This document shows, piece by piece, positions 17,535 through 23,653 of a stretch of DNA of 23,653 nt. The stretch lies in NCBI GenBank assembly GCA_008931825.1, contig QXVZ01001081.1:1-23653 (forward strand), in the 5' to 3' direction. The position numbers were made by a program, and so were the translations under genes. Source of the stretch: Phallusia fumigata (lineage: Eukaryota > Chordata > Ascidiacea > Phlebobranchia > Ascidiidae). The notes under the pieces are model-generated. The model did not search any database. It was not told the DNA's origin and saw only the letters and a program-made list of their open reading frames with translations. Within the stretch, counting starts at the first letter, position 1; every line of letters starts with the position of its first letter.

Positions 17535-17586
17535 TGCCAGGTACTGCCTCTGTTTTGATTTGCCAGGTACTGCCTCTGTTTTGTTT
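17535..17586 (+). repeat. 26-bp tandem duplication of a polypyrimidine tract
   Basis: Two adjacent units start TGCCAGGTACTGCCTCTG, just upstream of the acceptor at 17591. They double the pyrimidine tract and explain the longer hairpin-to-acceptor distance in this intron. Confidence 0.75.
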
Positions 17587-17591
17587 CACAG

Positions 17592-17676
17592 GAAAAGAAA
17601 ACGAAAGCCGAGTCCTGGTTTTTAACTGCAACAGACCACAAAGAGAAGGAATGTGGCTTCAAATTAAGTTAAGTTA
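17592..17676 (+). other. exon-like module, type GAAACGGAAG, copy 2
   Basis: It follows GTTTCACAG, starts GAAAAGAAAACGAAAG and ends with AAGTTAAGTTA (17666-17676). It is closest to 21095-21180; both contain CTTCAAATTAAGTTAAG. Confidence 0.4.
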
Positions 17677-17743
17677 TCGAATTTCCGAAGAAAAGCAAGT
17701 TTTAACTTAATGAATAATTATTCTACATAGTGAAATACCATAC

Positions 17744-17778
17744 CAGAGTGGTTTAGAGTGCACGCTTTACCTTCTCTG
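17744..17778 (+). repeat. 35-nt GTGCAC foldback, copy 1
   Basis: CAGAG and CTCTG bracket a sequence with GTGCAC exactly central. It lies 88 nt upstream of the acceptor at 17866. Copy 2 is at 21262-21296, with two substitutions. Confidence 0.6.
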
Positions 17779-17866
17779 TATTTTGGTTGCATACTTGGAC
17801 CAAATATTTTTGATAACTCTGGATAATTCACATCGATTCATTTTTCACTTTGCTCATTTTTTTCAG

Positions 17867-17943
17867 AACGTTTGGACCAGCATCGTTCAACGAAGCTCGT
17901 TTCTGGCCGTTAAGTTGTCGACTTTAACAGCTTATTACTTCAG
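17867..17943 (+). other. exon, type AACGTTTGGACC, copy 1
   Basis: Strong acceptor CATTTTTTTCAG and donor CTTCAG|GTAATT bound a 77-nt module starting AACGTTTGGACCAGCATCG. Copies at 19183-19258 and 21387-21442 keep both splice sites while the interior varies in length, which argues against coding. Confidence 0.55.
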
Positions 17944-18033
17944 GTAATTAACTGTCGTCAAGCACGTTAGCGGTTTACGTCTATTTAGGGAGCAATTTGT
18001 TGGACAACATTTCGTTGTTGAAGGCTAACCAGG

Positions 18034-18039
18034 GCGCAC
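18034..18039 (+). other. GCGCAC variant of the intron-central element
   Basis: CCAGGGCGCACAC lies 90 nt after the donor at 17944, where the two sister introns have GTGCAC. GCGCAC is not self-complementary, unlike GTGCAC. Confidence 0.4.
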
Positions 18040-18576
18040 ACTTTTCAGCCGTCACAGTATAATTTTGAGATATTAAATGCATGTTTGTTGGGATAAATTT
18101 GCATTTTTTTGTCCTTATTCCATGTAAGATTGTTCGGATCGCCAACCCTAAGGTAGATTTATTGTAAACAATTATAAAAACAATATTTCCGTTTTCGGCC
18201 TCTAATATATCGAATGCCTCCAAAGGTGCGTTTTTGCAAAATCTCTTGCGATGTTTTATTATGCAACTACAACCTCCTTTAACCATTTGTTTGCTGCTTA
18301 ACTGTCGAATCGTGATTTTTTGCAAACTTAGATTGTTGCAGTGAGCAAGCGTTCGTTACTGACAGACACAAGCAGAAATGCATGTGGAATCATGTACATA
18401 ATGTGGCATGTACATTAGATTGATCGTGTTGCTGGTTTTGTTGCAGATTTTCGTCAAAATCTGTTCACTACATGTGCAGGCTTCTAGACCGTCACAAGTG
18501 CATTTTATTGAAGAAACATCGTCAATGCCGAAGCCGAGGGCTATGGTGGAATTGGAAAACGTTTCCGAAAGAACAG

Positions 18577-18582
18577 GCAAGT
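18577..18582 (+). other. GC-type 5' splice site
   Basis: AGAACAG|GCAAGT, 27 nt upstream of the hairpin at 18605. Confidence 0.5.
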
Positions 18583-18604
18583 AAACGTTGATAATGTAAT
18601 GGAG

Positions 18605-18647
18605 CCTAGGAAGACAGTATAACGTGCACTTATCCTGTCTTCGCATG
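18605..18647 (+). repeat. 43-nt intronic hairpin, copy 4
   Basis: The 5' arm CCTAGGAAGACAG has changes at its base that weaken the outer stem; the 3' arm CTGTCTTCGCATG is unchanged. Loop CGTGCAC. The candidate acceptor is 80 nt downstream, or 65 after removing a 15-bp duplication. Confidence 0.75.
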
Positions 18648-18673
18648 TTAACACATTTCATGTTAACACATTT
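18644..18673 (+). repeat. 15-bp tandem duplication
   Basis: CATGTTAACACATTT occurs twice in a row, immediately 3' of hairpin copy 4. Subtracting one unit restores the 65-nt hairpin-to-acceptor spacing of copy 1. Confidence 0.8.
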
Positions 18674-18727
18674 AAGCGAGTTGTGAAGTAGGTTACACAA
18701 CTTTGAACTCAATATGTACCTAAGTAG

Positions 18728-18815
18728 ATGCAACGTATTCGATCTGGAGAAACATAGTCTGTACGGTAGAAGACGGCTTCGGTGGAATTCCTTGAAGGAA
18801 CTTGACAGAAAACAG
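18728..18815 (+). other. exon-like module, type ATGCAACG, copy 2
   Basis: Sister of 17079-17168: starts ATGCAACGTATTCG, shares AGAAGACGGCTTCGGTGGAA and ends AAAACAG|GCAAGT (GC donor at 18816). No shared open frame. Confidence 0.4.
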
Positions 18816-18934
18816 GCAAGTGAAAGTTATGTGTCAACTGGTATTGGTTTTAATTAGCGTGTTCGGTCAGGCATGCAGGCATGGGAAGTTACATAAAGAT
18901 GGGCTTCTAGTGGTTTTTATGCTTTGTTTCGCAG
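18816..18934 (+). other. GC-AG intron with a decayed hairpin
   Basis: The intron runs from GCAAGT to GTTTCGCAG. At 18889 only the start of the 5' arm (CATGGGAAG) survives and the loop and 3' arm are gone, so this is the one intron of the array that has lost its GTGCAC. Confidence 0.45.
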
Positions 18935-18986
18935 GAAACGGAAGTGGAGTGAGCGTGGACTCCGTTGCGACACATAAGTTAAGTTA
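18935..18986 (+). other. exon-like module, type GAAACGGAAG, copy 3
   Basis: It starts GAAACGGAAGTGGAGTGAGC and ends with AAGTTAAGTTA (18976-18986), followed by GATTGCCGTTCCCGGCG, shared with copy 1. Confidence 0.4.
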
Positions 18987-19041
18987 CTAGATTGCCGTTC
19001 CCGGCGTTAATACAAATGAATTAATTTTAATGTATTTCAAA

Positions 19042-19084
19042 CATGGGAGGACAGTATAACGTGCACTTATCCTGTCTTTGCATG
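19042..19084 (+). repeat. 43-nt intronic hairpin, copy 5
   Basis: CATGGGAGGACAG and CTGTCTTTGCATG pair with two G-U wobbles in place of Watson-Crick pairs. Loop CGTGCAC. The acceptor GTTTCGCAG is 70 nt downstream (19154). Confidence 0.8.
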
Positions 19085-19154
19085 TTGACGTATTTCACAT
19101 TATACAGAGGTTACGTATCTTGCTGAATTCTTATTACTCTATTTTGTTTCGCAG

Positions 19155-19258
19155 GAAAATAAACGCAAGCAGGTTCTTTCAGAACGTTAGACCAGCATCG
19201 TTTAAGGGAGCCTGTTTCTGCCCGTAGATTCGCCGACTTCAACAGCTTAATGCTTCAG
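19155..19258 (+). other. GAAACGGAAG module joined to AACGTT exon, intron lost
   Basis: The module starting at 19155 is cut short and runs straight into TTCTTTCAG|AACGTTAG at 19182-19183. The AACGTT exon then follows to GCTTCAG|GTAATT (19258). The intervening intron with its 35-nt foldback, present at 17677-17866 and 21181-21386, is deleted here. Confidence 0.5.
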
Positions 19259-19348
19259 GTAATTAACTGTATTCAAGTACATTGTCGGTTTAAACCTATG
19301 TGGGGATCAATTTGTCAAACAATATTTTGTTGGTGAAGGCGAATCAGG

Positions 19349-19354
19349 GTGCAC
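19349..19354 (+). other. intron-central GTGCAC element
   Basis: CAGGGTGCACACTG is 90 nt after the donor at 19259 and 108 nt before the acceptor at 19467, in a 209-nt intron. Confidence 0.45.
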
Positions 19355-19467
19355 ACTGTTTTGCTTTCAATTTGGGATATGTTGTGCAAAATAGTTTTCC
19401 GATACGAACTGCAAGTGCATAGAGATGATTTTGGAATTTTTCTGTCTTCGGTATGTTTTTGTTTCAG

Positions 19468-19542
19468 GAACTTCGAAGAAAAACCTGAATTTGGAAGGAG
19501 ATTATTTCTGGTTGTTGGATTTTACGGATCGCCAACCCCGAG
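19468..19542 (+). other. exon, type AACTTCGAAG, copy 1
   Basis: Acceptor TTTTGTTTCAG and donor CCGAG|GTAAAA bound a 75-nt module with CTTCGAAG, TTTGGAAGGAGA and GGATCGCC. The sister is at 21640-21708. Confidence 0.5.
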
Positions 19543-19664
19543 GTAAAATTATCTGTAAACAAACTAAGTTGTGAAAATTTAGGTTATCAAGTTATGAAAT
19601 TACCGATTTCGGCCTTCAATTTATCGAATGCCTCTGAAGTAGGCTTACCATATTTTTGCAACTT

Positions 19665-20150
19665 CAAACCGGGACGCTTTCAAACAAGAAAACAAATAGA
19701 GCGCTTTTTCAATTTTTCTTACTAACATACAACCTAAACGTACAACCACAACGACTAACTGAAAAAAAATGATAGACAATAATCGCACAGACGTTAGTCA
19801 TCAAATATTTTCTCATCTCTTTTGGGGTCATTCGTTAATTTACATTTTCTTTTTTGGCATATCACATAATTTAGCAGATTGATTTTTAGACTTACTGCAC
19901 ACAAAACCTGGCAAACCACAGTGAATACGAGGACATTTAACTCGTACTGTGATGTAACAATATCAATCATGTACTCCAAGTGGAATGAAGTAAATACGTT
20001 ATTAATAAAAATAACACATGTTATCAATAAGGGCGTGTGGGTCAACTAACTGTACCAGGATATAATGGCTGACAGACCAAAAAACGGGACGTACTGGTTG
20101 AATGGGCGGGACGCCGGGACAATTAGGCGTTTAAAACGGGACGTTGCGTT
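19665..20150. mobile_element. probable insertion, CGGGACG at its edges
   Basis: Sequence matching 18180-18380 is interrupted here by about 480 nt absent from the first copy. GGGACG occurs near the left edge (19674) and four times at 20080-20140, so the edges may be short repeats. A minus-strand open frame of 83 codons (19794-20045) with a hydrophobic start and a basic end lies inside. No transposase motif is visible. Confidence 0.35.
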
Positions 20151-20558
20151 TTGTAATATACGTTGCGATGTTTTACTACGCAGCGATATCAATCTTTAAA
20201 ACATTTGTTTCCTGCAAAACTGACGAATTGTAGTTTATTGCAAATGAAGTTCATTGTATTAAGCTAAGCGTTCGTTGCTGTAAGGCGAAATCAGAATCGT
20301 GAGCAAACTGAGCTTCAAATACGATAAATGCATGTTAAATTATAAGCCTAAATACCACTTTGATAAATCTTTTGAAGACTTGTACATCAAACTTAAATCC
20401 TGTTGCCTCATTTACCGCAAATGTGTTTTTTAAGTTCGCATCTGTCTGTATGTATACTGTGACGTGATTTGTTTTATGATTTGTTCAGTTTTTGTAAACT
20501 TCCGAAAGCACGGTACGGCTGTTAGATTTCTCACTGGCTCTTCTGCTTTGTTTCACAG

Positions 20559-20645
20559 AAAAAGAAACGGAAGCGCAGTGTTCGTGTTTTCAGTTGCGAC
20601 GCAACCAAGATGAGAAGGACTGTGGCTTCAGATTAAGTTAAGTTA
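20559..20645 (+). other. exon-like module, type GAAACGGAAG, copy 4
   Basis: It follows GCTTTGTTTCACAG, contains AGAAACGGAAGCGCAGTG and ends with AAGTTAAGTTA (20635-20645), then GGATTTCCGTTCCCGGCG. Confidence 0.4.
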
Positions 20646-20710
20646 CCGGATTTCCGTTCCCGGCGTAACAACAAACAAGTGCATTAATTTTATTAGATTT
20701 TTGGGTCGAA

Positions 20711-20753
20711 CATGAGAAGACATTATAGCGTGCACCTATCCTGTCTTTTCATG
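20711..20753 (+). repeat. 43-nt intronic hairpin, copy 6 (compensatory change)
   Basis: CATGAGAAGACAT and CTGTCTTTTCATG form the outer arms. The inner stem is ATAG/CTAT instead of ATAA/TTAT, so an A-U pair has become G-C by two matched changes. Loop CGTGCAC unchanged. The acceptor is 78 nt downstream (20831). Confidence 0.8.
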
Positions 20754-20831
20754 TTTACATGTTTAGAGAAGTTGTGATCTGGGTTATATATCACGTTATA
20801 TTCCCAGTGGTTCTTCTGCTTTGTTTCGCAG

Positions 20832-20915
20832 GAAACGAAAGCGGAGAGAGAGCGTGTTTTCGGTTGCGACAGAACCAAGCTTGAAAGAACTATGACTTCA
20901 GATTAAGTTAAGTTA
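20832..20915 (+). other. exon-like module, type GAAACGGAAG, copy 5
   Basis: It follows GTTTCGCAG, starts GAAACGAAAGCGGAGAG and ends with AAGTTAAGTTA (20905-20915). Its length differs from its sisters by a non-multiple of three. Confidence 0.4.
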
Positions 20916-20978
20916 TCTGATTTCTCTTGCCGATGTAGCAGAAGAAAATGCGTTTGTTTTATTAGATTTTATGTTGAG

Positions 20979-21021
20979 CATGGGAGGACAGTATAACGTG
21001 CACTTATCCTGTCTTCGCATG
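20979..21021 (+). repeat. 43-nt intronic hairpin, copy 7
   Basis: CATGGGAGGACAG and CTGTCTTCGCATG, loop CGTGCAC. The acceptor GTTTTGCAG is 73 nt downstream (21094). Confidence 0.8.
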
Positions 21022-21094
21022 CCGACGTATTTGACATTTATAGAGGTTACGTATCATGTTGATTTCCTAATAGTGCTTTTGCTTTGTTTTGCAG

Positions 21095-21180
21095 GAAATA
21101 TAACGGAAGCAGAGTCCTCGTGTATTCAAGTGCAAAAAACCGCAAAGAGAAAGAATGTCGCTTCAAATTAAGTTAAGTTA
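21095..21180 (+). other. exon-like module, type GAAACGGAAG, copy 6
   Basis: It starts GAAATATAACGGAAGCAGAG and ends CTTCAAATTAAGTTAAGTTA (element at 21170-21180). One frame reads KYNGSRVLVYSSAKNRKEKE to a stop, but the closest sister (17592) has a stop in that frame. Confidence 0.4.
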
Positions 21181-21261
21181 CCGAATTCCCAAGAAAGGCA
21201 ACATCATATCTAATTAATATTTTCACTGTGGGCATTAATTTCTACATGCGAAATATCATAA

Positions 21262-21296
21262 CAGGGTGGTTTAGAGTGCACGCTTTACCTCCTCTG
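21262..21296 (+). repeat. 35-nt GTGCAC foldback, copy 2
   Basis: Identical in length to 17744-17778, with changes at two positions, GTGCAC again central, and 90 nt upstream of the acceptor at 21386. Confidence 0.6.
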
Positions 21297-21386
21297 TGTT
21301 TTGGTTGTAATACATTAACCAAACATTTTTAATATCTGTGAATAATTAACAGCGATCCTTTTTTGACATTGCTCTTTTTTTTTCAG

Positions 21387-21442
21387 AACGTTTAGACCAG
21401 CATCGTTCGAAGAAGCCCGTTTGCAACACCTCAGTGGTTCAG
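21387..21442 (+). other. exon, type AACGTTTAGACC, copy 3
   Basis: Acceptor CTTTTTTTTTCAG and donor GGTTCAG|GTAATC. 56 nt; the interior is shorter than in the sisters but the ends are the same. Confidence 0.55.
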
Positions 21443-21537
21443 GTAATCAACTGTAGTCAAGCACATTAGCGGTTTAAACCTACGCAGGGAATAAATTGTT
21501 AAAAATTAAATTCAGTTGGCGATGAAAGCTAACCAGG

Positions 21538-21543
21538 GTGCAC
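21538..21543 (+). other. intron-central GTGCAC element
   Basis: CCAGGGTGCACACTG is about 96 nt from both the donor at 21443 and the acceptor at 21639. Confidence 0.45.
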
Positions 21544-21639
21544 ACTGTTTAGCTGCAACAGTAGAATTTTGCGGTGTGAATGGCAAGTGTTTAGAGGTGT
21601 ATTTGAATTTTTTCTGTCTCTGGTATGTTTTTGTTTCAG

Positions 21640-21708
21640 GAGCTTCGAAGCTGAATTTGGAAGGAGACTATGTCTGGTTGTAAGATTGCTGGGATCGCCG
21701 ACCCTACG
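21640..21708 (+). other. exon, type AACTTCGAAG, copy 2
   Basis: Acceptor TTTTTGTTTCAG, start GAGCTTCGAAGC, end GACCCTACG|GTAAAA. 69 nt. Sister of 19468-19542. Confidence 0.5.
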
Positions 21709-21845
21709 GTAAAATTACCTAAAAATTATAAAATGGAACATTTAAAGGCGCTGATCTGAATAGCGAGATTGGGAGTTTTGATTGTTTGCATGTTTTTGAA
21801 ACCTAAATGCTAATCCTAGTTCTTGATGCAACTGTGTTTTTAAAG

Positions 21846-21965
21846 AACGTTCCGAAACGTCAAATGAATTGGATCACCTGCCAAGTATTGATCCTGCGGC
21901 AGCAAAAGAAGTGGAGGAATTCGGTTGATACACATCACCGTGTTCAAAAGCATCACGTGCTAAAT
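21846..21965 (+). CDS. possible coding exon, duplicated at 23013
   Basis: Acceptor GTGTTTTTAAAG and donor CTAAAT|GTAAGT bound 120 nt open in two frames. Phase 0 reads NVPKRQMNWITCQVL through all 40 codons. Another frame reads RSETSNELDHLPSIDPAAAK and stops at TGA 13 codons before the donor. The duplicate at 23013-23136 keeps parts of both (FPKRQTNWTTRQEL; LSKTSDELDY) but carries a net four-base insertion. The second frame looks more protein-like; I cannot decide between them or name a family. Confidence 0.35.
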
Positions 21966-22601
21966 GTAAGTAAACAATTCAAGCATGATCCTAAATTTCG
22001 AAACATTTGCTTTCCCATCTCGCCTTTCCCATCAAGACAATAAGGTGTAGTCTGTTCTATCTTGAAATGTTGCTTGATCGCTTAACATAGCATTTACTTT
22101 GCATAGCGTCGCTGGTGTGTTTTGTTTTTCGGTACATTTTTGCCTTTAAAAACAACAGCTGCTCCTAGGATGACATGTACATTTGGCCCAAGGTGTCAGG
22201 TGTCACATGTTCGACAGGTACAACTAGTACTCAATGTTGCTCGATACATTGAGTTTTCTCGGTACTTTTGGTACATATGTGCTGGGTACTTCTGGTACGT
22301 TAGGTGAGACCTGTTCGCTTGGTGCCTCATGGTCAGTCTATGCAGCAGACTGGTTGATGTCTGCAAAATGAACGATTTCCACCAATACAGCTATCCAGAT
22401 ATGGGGTTTAGCCCAGAGAACTCCGCAGATAGTTCATAACATTCTGATATCTTTGGTACTAAGGGCACGATCGTGCGACTGGTTTACGTTTGTGGTTGAG
22501 AATATCAGTCAAGAATATTAGTTGGCCTCACCCCCTGACTGAGGACTTTCACTTATTGAAATGGTTTTACTTTTTTTTCAGACATTTTTCAGCTTAACTA
22601 G
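21966..22601. other. intron-like stretch
   Basis: It has no GTGCAC hairpin, unlike the introns of the array. GGTAC motifs recur at 22130-22300 (GGTACATTTTTG, GGTACTTTTGGTAC, GGTACTTCTGGTACG). The stretch ends in strong pyrimidine tracts before 22581. Confidence 0.35.
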
Positions 22602-22891
22602 AAGAGACAGACCCAAGAACTCCAGATGTGTTTGAAGACCTCCAAAAGGTTAACTTCCTAAAGCAAAATTCAACTGCTCAACAAATGGCTGCTCAAGACA
22701 AAACGCGCAAAAAGCAAAACACGGGCAGTCAACCAGAAGAAGGACAAGCAAAAGGTTGCATAAAAATAATGTTTACAGGTAAGTTGGGAAATAACTCTTT
22801 TTATTGCAGCACATACACCATATTGGATCATGTTTTTTTACAGATATAGCATCAGACCTTGCGTTTGATGATAGCCGAGCAACTTTACCAG
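22602..22891 (+). CDS. two short coding exons, unrecognised protein
   Basis: Exon A (about 22602-22778) reads ETDPRTPDVFEDLQKVNFLK, then a Gln/Lys-rich charged stretch to CIKIMFT plus one base at ACAG|GTAAGT. Exon B (22844-22891) follows TTTTTTTACAG, completes the codon and reads DIASDLAFDDSRATLP plus one base at CCAG|GTAAAG. The phases fit, so these are real partners. Translation could start at the in-frame ATG 22686 (MAAQDKTRKK), which would make all upstream modules 5' UTR. The stronger acceptor at 22581 would bring an in-frame stop, consistent with a UTR. Composition suggests a disordered, charged protein. No family recognised, and the 3' exons were not found. Confidence 0.5.
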
Positions 22892-23012
22892 GTAAAGCAC
22901 GTGGTTCTCAAATTTGTTGTCAAACAGAGCCCCCAATTAATAAATAGTTTTAAGGACTTGTACATAAAATTAGAACGCTATTGCCAGTTTTGATGCAGAT
23001 AGGTTTTTAAAG
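22892..23012. other. intron-like gap
   Basis: AT-rich, with GGACTTGTACATAAAATTA resembling 20379-20395. Nothing else seen. Confidence 0.35.
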
Positions 23013-23136
23013 ACCTTTCCAAAACGTCAGACGAATTGGACTACCAGGCAAGAATTGGATTTAACCTGTGGTAGCAAAAGCAGTGGAGGTATTCGGTTGA
23101 TATGCATCAACGTGTTGGAAGCATCACGTGTTAAAT
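23013..23136 (+). pseudogene. second copy of the 21846 exon
   Basis: It keeps the TTTTTAAAG acceptor and the AAAT|GTAAGT donor. It is 124 nt against 120, so the exon would shift the frame. It shares AAACGTCA, GGTATTCGGTTGATA and GCATCACGTG with the first copy. Either a decayed copy or a non-coding exon. Confidence 0.4.
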
Positions 23137-23339
23137 GTAAGTAAACAACCATCTAAGCATTAACATGTCCTTTGAAACTTTTTGTGTTCCCAATCCCGCC
23201 TTTAAAAACTACCAGAAAAGAAGACCATGTACAGGTGGTTGAAAATTCTGGCAGAGAAAGAAATATACCAAGTTGCCTAATATTCTTGCAAAGAATAATA
23301 TTTTCGAAAATATAGCTGCCAATGTAATTGTGATACCTT

Positions 23340-23653
23340 TTTCTAGATCTGGGGTGATCGTGACGACGGAACGATTTTTGTTACATACACGTGGCGCATA
23401 AAAAAAACACAAAAAATCTCATCCAGCTTCCGGTAAGCACTGTTTTTTTTACCAGCACCAAACAAGTCGCTTCACGTCACGGCAAACCAAGTTTCCCAGC
23501 ACTTGCCTCCCGCAACTAATTGGTGCAATGAAGCCAGCCATTGGACGGATGAAGAGCGCTCCTGTGACGCTTCGAAAACAAGCGTTTTGATTGGTCGAAA
23601 AAAAAGAAAAAGGAATCCACGCAAGCTTCGGTGTGGCGACGAGTCATTCTTCC
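23340..23653 (+). promoter_or_regulatory. second CCAAT promoter block (start of next tandem unit)
   Basis: It matches 16241-16600. CCATTGG at 23538-23544 corresponds to 16471-16477, a shift of 7067 bases. AGCGTTTTGATTGGTCG is identical in both. The window ends before the equivalent of the first exon. Confidence 0.55.

Larger units (their letters stand above)
16659..21845 (+). ncRNA. array of short introns with central GTGCAC hairpins and small repeated exons
   Basis: About a dozen short candidate introns (roughly 135-215 nt) can be laid end to end, each with GTGCAC near its middle: 43-nt hairpins (seven), 35-nt foldbacks (two), and looser elements at 16713, 19349 and 21538, plus a GCGCAC variant at 18034. 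The exons between them are 43-90 nt, mostly stop-containing in all frames, and come in three or four repeated types. Hairpins sit 65-78 nt upstream of the 3' splice site once two small tandem duplications are discounted. The layout resembles hosts of intron-encoded small RNAs, but I find no box C/D or H/ACA pairs. It could be a non-coding host transcript or a long 5' UTR of the gene at 22602. Confidence 0.45.

Noticed and set aside
16971-21021. Hairpins as box C/D snoRNAs, H/ACA snoRNAs, iron-responsive elements or histone stem-loops
   Set aside because: A lone ATGATGA at 16954 has no matching D box; there are no ACA/H boxes; the loop is not CAGUGN; the stem does not match the histone 3' hairpin.
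16971-21021. Hairpins as a microRNA cluster
   Set aside because: 43 nt with about 17 pairs is too short for a normal animal pre-miRNA; not excluded without small-RNA data.
16971-21021. CRISPR array
   Set aside because: The repeats are interspersed at irregular 225-1669 nt intervals in eukaryotic intron-exon sequence.
17342-21180. KRKRSERVFSCD-type peptides encoded by the GAAACGGAAG modules
   Set aside because: Sister modules differ by non-multiples of three and carry stops in the same frame, so coding is not supported.

Overview
The window is nuclear DNA from an intron-rich animal. Coding exons are 50-380 nt, bounded by GT-AG (and some GC-AG) splice sites, and separated by AT-rich introns; there are no bacterial operons or Shine-Dalgarno sites. 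The family make-up is compatible with a marine invertebrate, but I cannot name the species. Two isolated N bases (9236, 12323) mark contig joins, and sequence either side of them is duplicated. The local order is therefore a draft assembly.

Layout. (1) 179-2749, + strand: the 3' part of a gene for a very Glu/Pro-rich low-complexity protein, then its 3' UTR. (2) 3435-5708: mostly non-genic, with three foldback sequences and one orphan minus-strand exon (4954-5271). (3) 5709-10897, minus strand: a nine-exon gene for a secreted protein of about 723 residues. It has a degenerate 2-oxoglutarate/Fe(II) oxygenase domain followed by an intact one. Exons 1, 2 and part of 3 occur again at 12324-14408 because 9237-12322 and 12324-15834 are two near-identical versions of one segment. 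(4) Upstream of that gene, in both versions, lies a plus-strand exon of an unrecognised gene, probably sharing a divergent promoter. (5) 15804-15876: a degenerate tRNA-Glu-like sequence, exactly where one contig copy stops.

(6) 16241-23653, + strand: a CCAAT-box promoter block followed by a densely repeated array of small exon-like modules and short introns. The promoter block recurs about 7.07 kb downstream at 23340-23653, so the whole is one unit of a larger tandem repeat. Nearly every candidate intron has GTGCAC at its middle. In seven introns this sits in the loop of an exactly 43-nt hairpin, with one compensatory base-pair change between copies. In two more it is the centre of a 35-nt foldback. 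The exon-like modules are mostly not protein coding. A short coding stretch appears only at 22602-22891, so the array may be the 5' non-coding part of a gene or a non-coding host transcript.

The array of intron-central hairpins with a self-complementary loop is the strongest candidate here for something undescribed. The assembly-induced duplication and three single-base frame breaks in the coding genes are the main cautions.
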